From positions 1 through 64,000 of the IMG/VR virus record IMGVR_UViG_3300031857_020694: a stretch of DNA of 64,000 bases. One strand, given 5' to 3'. Shown here one piece after another: positions 17,081 through 25,530 of this stretch. The stretch comes from a virus. The notes beneath the pieces were generated by a model that worked only from the letters and a program-made list of their open reading frames with translations, did not search any database and was not told the DNA's origin. The first letter of the stretch is position 1. Every line of letters begins with the position of its first letter. Position numbers and translations under genes: made by a program.

Positions 17081-17786
17081 AAAATTCACTTCTTGTAAAG
17101 ATTGTAAATTTGCTACTTGGGATGGAAACACTCAAGTCGGTTGTGAACAAGGGGTAATGGATAAGTATAAAAATATTATTGCTGCCTATGATGAAGAAAA
17201 AGAATTTAATATTATTAATAATGATGTATGCTTATTAAAACGCGCGACTAATTCAAAATGCTCGTTAGAACAAGCCAGAAAAGAAATAAGTATAAGATAT
17301 AATTCTATTATTTTATACAAAGAAAAAACTACTAAGAAACAGTTAGAAAAAACTATAAAAGCTTTACAAGCACAGTCAATACAACCATCTTTAATATGTA
17401 TTATTATACCTTTTGGTCTTGAAGTAGATATAGAAAATATCGCTACTTTATTTAAAAAATTAGAAATTAAAAATTGGAAAGTTGAATATCAATTAAATGA
17501 AGATTCGACAGAAAATTATATTGATCGATTTATAGAAACTACAACTGAAAAGCAGCCTTGGTATTTATTAATCAACTCAGACTATCTTTTACCAAAAGAT
17601 TATTTAGAACAGATTAATAAAAGATATACTCTAGAATTAGAACAATTTGGTTTAATAAAACCAGTAGATGAAGAGCGTAATGGATTGTTAGTAAAGACTA
17701 TTTTCCATGCTTATCTTGGCGGCTCTAGACAAAAATTAATTGAAAATAAATTTAACAATACGTTTGCATATTATGAAAAAAAGTGA
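17052..17786 (+). CDS. Cys-cluster protein with glycosyltransferase-A-like domain
   Basis: 244 residues if translation starts at TTG 17052; no in-frame ATG precedes the conserved Cys region, which supports this start. The N-terminus has CKDCKFATW, then GCEQG, then CLLKR: four cysteines able to bind zinc or an iron-sulfur cluster. The second half (LICIIIPFG, then WYLLINSDYLLPKDYLEQI) resembles the strand and DxD-like region of GT-A enzymes. It overlaps the next gene. The assignment to glycosyl transfer is tentative. Confidence 0.5.
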   Translation: MSNNKNIVGEKFTSCKDCKFATWDGNTQVGCEQGVMDKYKNIIAAYDEEKEFNIINNDVCLLKRATNSKCSLEQARKEISIRYNSIILYKEKTTKKQLEKTIKALQAQSIQPSLICIIIPFGLEVDIENIATLFKKLEIKNWKVEYQLNEDSTENYIDRFIETTTEKQPWYLLINSDYLLPKDYLEQINKRYTLELEQFGLIKPVDEERNGLLVKTIFHAYLGGSRQKLIENKFNNTFAYYEKK

Positions 17787-18429
17787 TGTTATAATTTTGG
17801 CGGCTTCGCCATCAAGTTATAATATATACACTCCTCTTATGAAAGTTAAGAGGAAAACATTGATTCACAACTTAGTTAAAAAAATAAGTAACAATCCAAA
17901 TGTAAATAAGATAATAGTGGTTGGCGGTCATAATTTTGAGGAATTAAAAAGAGCTTTGTCAGACGTAGATGTACATTTTGTATATAATAAAAATTATAGC
18001 AATGGTATTTGTTCATCTATTAAAGCTGGAGTCGCGAGTGTCGAGTCAGATTCATTAATGGTTATGCATGGAGATTTGTGGTTCAAAAATTTACAAATTA
18101 GTAAGATTTTAAAGAATCAAAAATCCTTAATTGTAGCAACTGAATGTAGACATATGAAAGCGAAGGAAATAGGAATTAGAGATTATAATGGGCAGCTACT
18201 TTATTTTGGTTGGCGCCAAAAATTAAAATGGGGAAAAATTTTCTATATTCACCAAGATTTTCGTCAAATTTTTGAGAATGTTTTGTATAATAATAGTACA
18301 GGGAATTGGTTCTCGTTTGAAATTTTGGGCTATATGTTAAAAGCGGGCTGTAGCTTTGAAATTTTAAACCATAAGAATAGCTTGTTTGATATAGACTGCT
18401 ATCAAGACTTAAGGAAGATAATTTTATGA
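17773..18429 (+). CDS. MobA/IspD-like nucleotidyltransferase
   Basis: 218 residues from ATG 17773; a TTG at 17740 would add 11. The N-terminus DVIILAASPSSYN is the start of a nucleotidyltransferase fold, with the usual LAAG loop altered to LAAS. IIVVGGHNFEEL, NGICSSIKAGV and VMHGDLWF (the metal-binding Asp) follow in the order seen in sugar-phosphate or MobA-type nucleotidyltransferases. It probably activates a sugar or similar group as an NDP/CMP derivative for the neighbouring glycosyltransferases. It overlaps its upstream neighbour by 14 nt. Confidence 0.65.
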   Translation: MKKSDVIILAASPSSYNIYTPLMKVKRKTLIHNLVKKISNNPNVNKIIVVGGHNFEELKRALSDVDVHFVYNKNYSNGICSSIKAGVASVESDSLMVMHGDLWFKNLQISKILKNQKSLIVATECRHMKAKEIGIRDYNGQLLYFGWRQKLKWGKIFYIHQDFRQIFENVLYNNSTGNWFSFEILGYMLKAGCSFEILNHKNSLFDIDCYQDLRKIIL

Positions 18430-18659
18430 AATATTTTGGTTGTTATGAAGTTAACCCCGATGTGGTAGGTTTTTTATCTACAATTGAAGGCGATAAAACT
18501 TTATTTTGTTGCTTGAATAATCATCATGGAGTTAATTTGAAAAACGTGGCCATTTTTCCTATGAGAAATGGTTACTACCATGATATAACTTTTTTAGATA
18601 AATTGTCATATGAATTGACAGAAGGTTTTTTAGGTAAAAGACAATGTTTGAAGGTATAA
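18426..18659 (+). CDS. Small hypothetical protein
   Basis: 77 residues, starting on the previous stop as ATGA and overlapping the next gene by 16 nt. It has a CYEV strand, a CCLNNHHG element and a C-terminal helix. No family recognised. Confidence 0.5.
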   Translation: MKYFGCYEVNPDVVGFLSTIEGDKTLFCCLNNHHGVNLKNVAIFPMRNGYYHDITFLDKLSYELTEGFLGKRQCLKV

Positions 18660-19438
18660 ATTATAATAATATGAACTTGCAAGATCGAGGCAAGTTAATT
18701 AAAAAATACCATATAGATGGCGATTGGTCGATGAATAGATTGGCTACTGCGCTCGGTATTTATGTTAATAAAATTAAAAGAGATGCTGCTAAGCTTGGAT
18801 TAAAGACAAATTCTTTATCAGAAGCTCAAAAGAAAGCTCTATCTACAGGAATTTCTAAACATCCGACTGAGGGAACTAAACGTCCTGCTGAAACTGTCGC
18901 TAAAATGTCTAAAAATATTAGAGAGGCGTTTCTAAAATGGGATGATAAGAAGCGTGCGCAAGATAAGTTAAGAAAATCTGCTAAATTAAAAAAGCAAAAA
19001 AATAAGCCATACTTATCTGCAAAGAAAATTGAAGGTATTCAAAAAGCTGCCAGACAAGGTTCTAAATTAGAGAAGCATATCTTTAGCGAATTAGCTAAGA
19101 AATATAATGTTGAATTCCATAAGGAAGATACTTTAGGACAGACTGAATTCCATATCGACTTATTCTTACCTAAATTTAAAATAGCAATTGAAGTTGATGG
19201 TCCAGCTCATTATAAAAATATTTGGGGCGAAGATAAGTTAGAAAAAAATAAAGAAAAGGATAATAGAAAAACAGGCTATATTTTACAGAAAGGTTATTAC
19301 TTAATTCGTTTTATTAATGACAAGAAGTTTTCTATAGCTTATGGTAATAGTGTTGTAGAACTATTGACTAAATATATAGAAAATATCAAGAATAAGAATC
19401 AAAAAGAGAAGCAAATTATATGCCGCCTAGAAAGATGA
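18644..19438 (+). CDS. Vsr-like endonuclease with HTH/NUMOD-type N-terminus
   Basis: 264 residues. The N-terminal part has a helix-turn-helix-like segment (DWSMNRLATALGI) and a NUMOD3-like basic region (KRPAETVAKMSKNI), as in phage homing endonucleases. The C-terminal nuclease domain shows TEFHIDLFLP and IAIEVDGPAHY, matching the Asp and the E-x-D-G-x-x-H elements of the Vsr/EDxHD group to which the homing enzyme I-Bth0305I belongs. It may be a free-standing homing endonuclease, or a nuclease serving the recombination genes that follow. Overlaps both neighbours. Confidence 0.65.
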   Translation: MFEGINYNNMNLQDRGKLIKKYHIDGDWSMNRLATALGIYVNKIKRDAAKLGLKTNSLSEAQKKALSTGISKHPTEGTKRPAETVAKMSKNIREAFLKWDDKKRAQDKLRKSAKLKKQKNKPYLSAKKIEGIQKAARQGSKLEKHIFSELAKKYNVEFHKEDTLGQTEFHIDLFLPKFKIAIEVDGPAHYKNIWGEDKLEKNKEKDNRKTGYILQKGYYLIRFINDKKFSIAYGNSVVELLTKYIENIKNKNQKEKQIICRLER

Positions 19439-20118
19439 AACAAGAATTATCTATAGAGCCTATACTGCCAGACGCAAAAATAATTGAGGGCGAATTAGTT
19501 GAACCGCCATCTTACATGGACCCTGAATGGACTGATTATGTTATTAGCCAGTTAGATGAAAGCGAGTTTTGGGAAGGTATTCCTAAACTTGATGGTCTTA
19601 GACGATTGGTTGAAAAACTTATCAGCCCAATAGTAAGAGTTAATGTAGATATTAAACCAGTGATAGGAAATAGCGTAGCTATCATTGCTACTGCAACTGT
19701 TTTATTAAGAAATGGTGATGAATTTTCTGCTGCGTCAGACGCTACTCCTAGCTCTTCTCCAGAAGGGTTTAGGAATAGATTAACTGCGCTCGCAGATAGT
19801 CGCGCCAAATCAAAAGTTTATAGAGAAATTCTAAGACTTAGAAATATTAGTACAACTGAGGAAGTCAATCAATCTATTGACACAGATGAGCATGAGCCTA
19901 TAGTTGGAAGTCAAACAATATTAATTAACAACTTAATTAAAGATATTTCAAATACTCATAAAAAGAGAATATTTATTGGAAAATTAATTAAAGAGTTGTT
20001 CCCTAGCCAAAATGGAGATATAAATGTATTAAAATACTCTGAGGCAGGAAAGATTATTCAAAAGTTAAGTGATTTTAAAGCAAAAAGACAAGATATCCCA
20101 GATTCAGTATTGGAGTAA
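19420..20118 (+). CDS. Rad52/Sak-like ssDNA-annealing protein (candidate)
   Basis: 232 residues. The core (LDGLRRLVEKLISPIVRVNVDI, shortened here to its key part LRRLVEKL, then VAIIATATVLLRNGDEFSAASDA and ALADSRAKSKVYREILRL) follows the order seen in phage Rad52-like or Sak-type annealing proteins: an initial helix, a beta-sheet, a GD-AS-D turn and an Ala/Arg-rich helix. The C-terminal 70 residues form a separate helical region. It sits between a nuclease and a gp2.5-like ssDNA-binding gene, a typical recombination context. The family call is tentative. Confidence 0.42.
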   Translation: MPPRKMKQELSIEPILPDAKIIEGELVEPPSYMDPEWTDYVISQLDESEFWEGIPKLDGLRRLVEKLISPIVRVNVDIKPVIGNSVAIIATATVLLRNGDEFSAASDATPSSSPEGFRNRLTALADSRAKSKVYREILRLRNISTTEEVNQSIDTDEHEPIVGSQTILINNLIKDISNTHKKRIFIGKLIKELFPSQNGDINVLKYSEAGKIIQKLSDFKAKRQDIPDSVLE

Positions 20119-20121
20119 AGT

Positions 20122-20523
20122 ATGATTAAAGTTAATTGTTCAATTCATTGGTGCCATCACAGCAAGCCAGGTTCTATGAGTAATAAGTATGAAGTTACTC
20201 TTGGTGGCTTATCAGAAAGCGCTGTAGCAGCATTGAAGGAAGTAGGTATTGTAGCATTAGACAAGACAGATAAAGGTATGGGCTGGTGCATTGCTCCTAA
20301 AAGCAATATCCCATTGCCAGTTTTTGACGAAGCTGGCGAATCTTTGGAAGGAGCGATTGTTGGTAATGGCAGCCGTGGCGTTGCTATTGTTACCCCATAT
20401 GAATGGGAATATAAAAATAGGTCAGGAATTTCTCCTAATCTAGCGCGCCTAATTGTTACTGATTTAATTCAGTACTCAACAGCCGCTGACATCGCATCTA
20501 ATCCAGATGTTCCAGCTCTATAA
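20122..20523 (+). CDS. gp2.5-like single-stranded DNA-binding protein
   Basis: 133 residues. The sequence KYEVTLGGLSESAVAALKEVGI, a middle LPVFDEAGESL, and the signature IVGNGSRG followed by TPYEWEY and LIQYS match the layout of phage ssDNA-binding proteins with a single OB-fold (T7 gp2.5-like/DUF2815-type). Such proteins coat ssDNA and aid annealing. It has a ribosome binding site (GGAG) and is followed by a terminator, suggesting it is the last gene of its transcript. Codon use is richer in G and C than its neighbours, as expected for a well-expressed gene. Confidence 0.6.
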   Translation: MIKVNCSIHWCHHSKPGSMSNKYEVTLGGLSESAVAALKEVGIVALDKTDKGMGWCIAPKSNIPLPVFDEAGESLEGAIVGNGSRGVAIVTPYEWEYKNRSGISPNLARLIVTDLIQYSTAADIASNPDVPAL

Positions 20524-20536
20524 TTTAATCCTTGGG

Positions 20537-20564
20537 GGCGCGGGTAACCCCCGCGCCTTTTTTT
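20537..20564 (+). terminator. Rho-independent terminator
   Basis: An 8-bp GC stem (GGCGCGGG at 20537-20544 with CCCGCGCC at 20550-20557), five-base loop and seven T residues at 20558-20564. It follows the gp2.5-like gene stop by 13 bases. This is one of the strongest GC hairpins in an AT-rich window. The next start codon follows the last T directly. Confidence 0.95.
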
Positions 20565-21653
20565 ATGATACCGATTTATACTCCTTGGATTGCAACAAAT
20601 CAAAAGAAATATGTAAATGAATGTCTAGATACTAACTGGATATCTTCTAGAGGTGGGTTTGTTGAGCGATTTGAGGAAGAATTATCAAAATATTTAAATG
20701 TTAAACACGTATTGACTGTATCTAATGGTACAGTATCTTTACAGCTAATATTAGCTGCGCTTGGGATAGGACATGGTGATGAAGTTCTAGTTCCAGAATT
20801 AACTTATGCTGCCTGCTTTTCTGCCATTCATTGGTCTGGCGCAAAAATTGCAACATTGCCTGTCGATGATAATGGGCAATGCATATCTAATTTAGATATT
20901 ATAAAAAGATATATACAACCAAACACTAAAGCTTTATTATTACCACACCTCTATGGTAATTGTGCAGATGTTGAAGCTATTAGAAGTTTTTGTGAGTTAA
21001 AAAGAATCTATTTAATAGAAGATGCGGCCGAAGCTTTCGGTTGCGCAGTCAATGGACAAAAATTAGGAACTTTTGGTGTCGCTGGGTCTTTTTCTTTTTT
21101 CTCTAATAAAGTTATTACAACTGGAGAAGGCGGGGCGGTAGTCACTAATAATACTAACTTGTATGAAAAAATGAAATTAATGAGGTCTCAAAGCCATGTC
21201 AGCAATTTTTATCATCCAATGCCTGGTTTTAATTTTAGAATGACTAATATACAAGCCGCAATAGGCTGTGCTCAATTAGAAGATATAAATGAAATTGTAT
21301 TTAGGAAAAAAGCAATAGCTGATTTTTATAGACTGTCTTTGGCCGGCCATGTAAAGTATTTTCCTAATAACTGCGAATCGACTGAGTGGATGCCTTTATT
21401 TGTTCATGATAGATATTTTTATGATACTATAAAAGATAAATTAAACAGTAAAGGTATAGATACACGTCCATGTTTTATGCCTCTTAGATCTATGTGTTCT
21501 AGTGATAGTGATATAAAATGGAATTGTAATAAGCAATTTTATGAATCTTATTTTATTACTAGTGTATATCGCAAAGCTTTTAATTTACCATGTTATCCTA
21601 GTATGAGCAGTCAAGATTTATTAAAAGTAGTAGAAGAAGTAAGGAATATATAA
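20565..21653 (+). CDS. DegT/DnrJ/EryC1-type PLP-dependent sugar aminotransferase
   Basis: 362 residues from ATG 20565. Typical DegT family order: IPIYTPWI at the start, WISSRGGFVERFEEEL, TVSNGTVSLQLIL, the PLP-binding Asp in LIEDAAEAFGC and the Schiff-base Lys in FFSNKVITTGEGG. These enzymes transfer an amino group to a keto-sugar nucleotide. It is the first gene after the terminator and has no ribosome binding site, because the terminator T-tract runs into the ATG. With the two SDR enzymes near 28 kb it could make an amino-deoxy sugar. Confidence 0.9.
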   Translation: MIPIYTPWIATNQKKYVNECLDTNWISSRGGFVERFEEELSKYLNVKHVLTVSNGTVSLQLILAALGIGHGDEVLVPELTYAACFSAIHWSGAKIATLPVDDNGQCISNLDIIKRYIQPNTKALLLPHLYGNCADVEAIRSFCELKRIYLIEDAAEAFGCAVNGQKLGTFGVAGSFSFFSNKVITTGEGGAVVTNNTNLYEKMKLMRSQSHVSNFYHPMPGFNFRMTNIQAAIGCAQLEDINEIVFRKKAIADFYRLSLAGHVKYFPNNCESTEWMPLFVHDRYFYDTIKDKLNSKGIDTRPCFMPLRSMCSSDSDIKWNCNKQFYESYFITSVYRKAFNLPCYPSMSSQDLLKVVEEVRNI

Positions 21654-22174
21654 TGTTATTTAATTTAGATAAGTGGCGCCCAAAAATTCAAGAATATATA
21701 ACAAAACATTTAGTTAATCAAAAAGATAAAACTATTCTTGATGTTGGGTTTGGAGATTCGACTGGAGTTGCTTTAGGTTTAGGTTTAAATGTCCATGCGA
21801 TGGATAAAAATACTTTTGGCAAGGCGCTGCCAGAATGTGTTAAATATATAGAATCTATATTAGATCCAGATATAGATAAAAAAGTGCCTCAGTATGATAT
21901 TGTTATGGCTTGTGAAATGCTAGAGCATTGTGAAGATTTAAAACTTGCGTCTCAAAATATTATGAAATTAGTTAAACCAGGAGGTTTTGCTTTAATTACT
22001 ATGCCTTGTTATTTACCTTGGCATCCCGGCGGCGACTATTATGGAGATTATTATAGGGTAATGCCTACTGGTTTAGTCAAATTATTCACTCCTCATAGAG
22101 TTATAGAAACTATATACCATTCAGAGTTAAAAGATATGCCTTATGGTATCGGCGCTATAGTTTATAAGAAATAA
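21653..22174 (+). CDS. SAM-dependent methyltransferase (class I, type 11-like)
   Basis: 173 residues. The glycine-rich SAM motif is TILDVGFGDSTG, followed by IVMACEMLEHCED and LVKPGGFALITMPC, as in type 11/12 small-molecule methyltransferases. It starts on the aminotransferase stop (TAATG). It probably methylates a sugar or glycan intermediate. Short length suggests a minimal Rossmann domain only. Confidence 0.8.
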   Translation: MLFNLDKWRPKIQEYITKHLVNQKDKTILDVGFGDSTGVALGLGLNVHAMDKNTFGKALPECVKYIESILDPDIDKKVPQYDIVMACEMLEHCEDLKLASQNIMKLVKPGGFALITMPCYLPWHPGGDYYGDYYRVMPTGLVKLFTPHRVIETIYHSELKDMPYGIGAIVYKK

Positions 22175-22177
22175 GCC

Positions 22178-23044
22178 ATGAACATTTTATTATATATATT
22201 TGCTGGAAATGGTGATTTAATTAATACTACTGGAGTTATTAAACAACTTAAATCACAATATCCTAATCTAACAATAGATTTTCTTGTAAAAGGCAGTCAA
22301 GCTTATTTACTTAAAAATAATCTATATATCAGACAAGTTTTATCTTTAGAAGATTATGGTTTAGTTTTTACTGGCAAAGACCCACGATCTCTTGATATAA
22401 ACGTATTAAATAAATTTAAAGATTATAATAAATGTATTAATATGTGGAGCAAAAAACACCATGAGGATTTTCCAATATCTAAAACTATTATCTTAAAAGA
22501 ACACGGTTTTAATCTTAAATTTAATAGAGAAGATATTAATGGAATATTATATCCAGACGAAGAAGATCGGAATATTGTCTTTGATTTTATTAATGAAAAT
22601 TTGGGTTTTTGGCAAGAAAAAGAAGTTGTGCTGATAGAAGATGACTCTATTAATGGAAGAACATTTAATTTTAAAGATCAGCTGGCGCAAATTAATCATC
22701 AAAAAAATATAGCGGCGAAATTGATTGAAAAAGGATATGCCGTAATCAGCAACAGTATACCTAATACTATTCATTGTAATAATTTATCTCTAGTACAAAT
22801 AAAACTTTTATTTGAATTAGTAGGTGATATTTTTCTAGGATTAAGCTCTGGAATGACTACAGTCTTCTTCACAGAAGGTAATTATGACAATAAAATGTTT
22901 ATTATTGCTGGCAGAAAAGAATGGAATTATTGTAAACATATTAAAAGTATGAAAAAACATGCTTTTATTAAAAATTATACTTGGGAGACTTTAAATGCAG
23001 ACCTTGGGATCTTTAATAGACCAATTGAGCGTAGTAAATCTTAA
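22178..23044 (+). CDS. GT9-like heptosyltransferase-family glycosyltransferase
   Basis: 288 residues. The N-terminus LLYIFAGNGDLINTTGVIKQLKSQ matches the GxGDxI-x-TP-x-I-xxL opening of ADP-heptose:LPS heptosyltransferases (key element GNGDLINTTG). The C-terminal LGLSSGMTTVFF matches the family's G-x-x-SG-x-T region. It transfers a sugar from a nucleotide donor. Its 3' end overlaps the DUF4254-like gene by 50 nt, an unusually long overlap indicating tight coupling. Confidence 0.72.
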   Translation: MNILLYIFAGNGDLINTTGVIKQLKSQYPNLTIDFLVKGSQAYLLKNNLYIRQVLSLEDYGLVFTGKDPRSLDINVLNKFKDYNKCINMWSKKHHEDFPISKTIILKEHGFNLKFNREDINGILYPDEEDRNIVFDFINENLGFWQEKEVVLIEDDSINGRTFNFKDQLAQINHQKNIAAKLIEKGYAVISNSIPNTIHCNNLSLVQIKLLFELVGDIFLGLSSGMTTVFFTEGNYDNKMFIIAGRKEWNYCKHIKSMKKHAFIKNYTWETLNADLGIFNRPIERSKS

Positions 23045-23297
23045 AATGTGGAATGCGCAAGAGTCATTATATGAAGTGAGAAAAATGACTTATGAAGAGT
23101 TTGAAAAAGAATTCTTTAATAAAGAAAATTTTGAAAAGCTTTATAATTATTTTAAGAATGCGTGTGATTTAAATGTTCAGCGAAATGATCTAATTGACGA
23201 AATAGATGAGACGTTTGCTGAAATCGTTATAAAAGTTGTAGAAAATAAAAAAATAGATACTGATAAGTTAAAAAGAAAGAAACACAAAACATATTAA
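22995..23297 (+). CDS. DUF4254-like protein
   Basis: 100 residues. LGSLIDQLSVVNLKMW at the N-terminus and CDLNVQRNDLIDEID near residue 60 match the conserved parts of DUF4254, a helical family often encoded beside heptosyltransferase-type glycosyltransferases. The same pairing is seen here. The molecular role of the family is not known to me; partner or regulator of the glycosyltransferase is an inference. Confidence 0.6.
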   Translation: MQTLGSLIDQLSVVNLKMWNAQESLYEVRKMTYEEFEKEFFNKENFEKLYNYFKNACDLNVQRNDLIDEIDETFAEIVIKVVENKKIDTDKLKRKKHKTY

Positions 23298-23298
23298 T

Positions 23299-24375
23299 AT
23301 GAAACTTTTATTCATCCCTTCTGGTCATCCTTTAATGGAGGCAGATTTATGTTTGATGTGGGAAAAGTTAGGTATAGATTGGATATCTACTGGATACTAC
23401 TCTAAGTCAGAAAAGCCAGGCGATCTCCCATATATAAATTCAATGAAGCATAAAAATTTATTGAATCTATTAGATAAAGAAACTAAATGGACTTATGATT
23501 CTGATAGGCCAAATCATCATTGTGGACAAAAAAATTTTCAATGGACCGGTCAAGTAATTAATAACTGTTTTTCTTTTTCTAGAAAATTTATAGAGAATTT
23601 TGACTGTGTAGTGGCCACTCATTTTGTTGATACTATATATAATAATATTAATGTTTTACGAAATAAAAGATTATTTTTATATACTTATGGAATGCATTAT
23701 TTAGAAGATGAGAAAAAAATTATTGAATTAAAAGAAAAACATGGGCTAACTGTTATTAGAAATTCGCCAATGGAAAAGTTGCGACCAGGAGCAATCGCGG
23801 CAAACGATCCTGTTATACGTGGTTGTATAGTTAAAGACCATGAAGAATTATCTGGGTGGAACGGTGAGACAAATAATTTTTGTACTTTTTCTTCTTTTAT
23901 TAATTTGCCTGATAAATTATGCCAAACTCGTAGGAAATATTATACAGAGATTATTAAGAAAACTAAAAGAGAGTGCCATTTATTTGGCATCAATAGTGGC
24001 ACATTTTTAAAACACGAAGATAAACTTAATGTTCTTAGAAACTATAGGGCTAATCTAGTAATAGGCTCTCCTAATGCCAATAATACATACAGTTTTGTTG
24101 AAGCGTGGGTTATGGGGCAGCCAGTAGTATGCTTTGGGCCAGAAATGTGGCAAACTAAATATTCTGAGCCAGCTACATTAATTGAAAATGGAGTTAATGG
24201 TTTTATAGGAAATACTGTTGATGAATGTATTGAATACTTGAATTTATTAGGTGATGATTTTGAGTTGGCTAAGAAAATAGGCGCGGCAGGCAGAGCTTCT
24301 GCCTTACAATATTATAGTAGAGATATATTAGCTGATAAGTGGAAAACTTTATTTGTACAAAATGGATTAATTTAA
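23299..24375 (+). CDS. GT-B glycosyltransferase
   Basis: 358 residues. GT-B layout: N-terminal strand LLFIPSGHPLMEADLCL, a linker near residue 215, and a C-terminal donor-binding domain with YSFVEAWVMGQPVVCFGPE, which matches the E-x7-G-x-P-V-V element of retaining GT4-like enzymes. The C-terminal helix (AAGRASALQYYS, then WKTLF) is also typical. Acceptor and donor are unknown. Shares its last base with the next start (TAATG). Confidence 0.75.
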   Translation: MKLLFIPSGHPLMEADLCLMWEKLGIDWISTGYYSKSEKPGDLPYINSMKHKNLLNLLDKETKWTYDSDRPNHHCGQKNFQWTGQVINNCFSFSRKFIENFDCVVATHFVDTIYNNINVLRNKRLFLYTYGMHYLEDEKKIIELKEKHGLTVIRNSPMEKLRPGAIAANDPVIRGCIVKDHEELSGWNGETNNFCTFSSFINLPDKLCQTRRKYYTEIIKKTKRECHLFGINSGTFLKHEDKLNVLRNYRANLVIGSPNANNTYSFVEAWVMGQPVVCFGPEMWQTKYSEPATLIENGVNGFIGNTVDECIEYLNLLGDDFELAKKIGAAGRASALQYYSRDILADKWKTLFVQNGLI

Positions 24376-25220
24376 TGGATATTTTATTATTAGGCGCTGG
24401 AAGAAGAATATCTTTAATTGAGCGTTTTCAGAAAAAAGGGTTTAATGTTTCAGTATATGAAACTGAAGACAACGCCCCTTCAAATTTAATAGCTAAAAAT
24501 TGTAAACATCTTTATAATAATGATAAAGAGGTTTGCGCGGCCCATCCTTGGTATCTAGCTTGTATGGATAAATTAACTATATTAGATTATCCTAATTATA
24601 TAGGAAGCCCATTCACTGCATCTTATGCTTGTTATGATAAGGCTGGTTTTGAAGCTATTGTTGGTTTTTACTTTGCTAAATATTATCCTTTTTCCAGAAT
24701 GTGGGATTCCAAAATTATTAAACCGCGTTTTGGCAATAGTAGTAAAGGGTTTAGGCCAGCTAATTGGAATGAAGATTTTAATTATAAAACCGAAGTAATG
24801 CAAAAAAAACTTGATGGGGCCGAATACTCAGTAGATTGTTATTTCAATAGAAATTCAAAATTTATTGGTGGCGTATCTAGAATTAGACAAAGAGTCGCGG
24901 GCGGCGAGGTTATAGACTCACAAGTAGATATGAAATATGATATGCTTGAAGTCACTGCCACTATTGGTGAATTTTTTAATATGAGAGGTCCCGCATGCTT
25001 CCAATATATGCTTGCTGATGATGGGTCTTTCAAATTATTTGAGATAAACGCTAGGGCCGGTGGAGGAATTATTTTATCTATGGAAGCTGGATTAGATATC
25101 GCAGAATATATAAAACAGGAATATTATTTAGAAAAAGAAGTAAAGCCAATAGATTTAAATTCTATTAATAATGGCTTAATTATGAGAAGAGTTAATAAGG
25201 AGTTTTTCTTTAATGCCTAA
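24375..25220 (+). CDS. ATP-grasp ligase (CarB/DdlB-like)
   Basis: 281 residues from ATG 24375 (TAATG overlap). It opens with ILLLGAGRRISLI, a preATP-grasp Rossmann-like motif. ATP-grasp elements follow: KPRFGNSSKGF (nucleotide-binding Lys and loop), GAEYSVDCYFNR, and the metal-binding FEINARAGGG. These enzymes join a carboxylate to an amine through an acyl-phosphate. Here it may attach an amino acid or acyl group to a sugar or glycan. The protein is shorter than CarB-like proteins, without added domains. Confidence 0.82.
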   Translation: MDILLLGAGRRISLIERFQKKGFNVSVYETEDNAPSNLIAKNCKHLYNNDKEVCAAHPWYLACMDKLTILDYPNYIGSPFTASYACYDKAGFEAIVGFYFAKYYPFSRMWDSKIIKPRFGNSSKGFRPANWNEDFNYKTEVMQKKLDGAEYSVDCYFNRNSKFIGGVSRIRQRVAGGEVIDSQVDMKYDMLEVTATIGEFFNMRGPACFQYMLADDGSFKLFEINARAGGGIILSMEAGLDIAEYIKQEYYLEKEVKPIDLNSINNGLIMRRVNKEFFFNA

Positions 25221-25530
25221 AACTATAGTAATTGATATGGATGGAACTATATGTGAAGAGTGTAGCACTTTTGATAAGTATTGTGCGCAACCGAAGATTG
25301 GCGCGATTCAATCAATAAATCATTTATATGAAGAAGGTAATATAATTATTATTTATACGGCTCGCGCATGGCCTATGTTTAAAATGACTAAAGACTGGCT
25401 TGAAAAATATGGAGTAAACTACCATACTTTAATTTGTGGGAAGCCTCAAGCTGATTATTTTATAGATGATAGATCATTTACATCTATAAATCAATTTATG
25501 AATTATAAGAAGGATCATTTAAATGGCTAA
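25213..25530 (+). CDS. HAD-family phosphatase
   Basis: 105 residues. The catalytic nucleophile motif VIDMDGTIC (Asp9 and Asp11 region), IIIYTARAW (motif II Thr) and YFIDDRSF (motif IV acidic pair) make a minimal capless HAD phosphatase. Small proteins of this type occur in capsule and NDP-heptose pathways, where they dephosphorylate a sugar phosphate. Overlaps both neighbours by 8 nt. Confidence 0.8.
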   Translation: MPKTIVIDMDGTICEECSTFDKYCAQPKIGAIQSINHLYEEGNIIIIYTARAWPMFKMTKDWLEKYGVNYHTLICGKPQADYFIDDRSFTSINQFMNYKKDHLNG

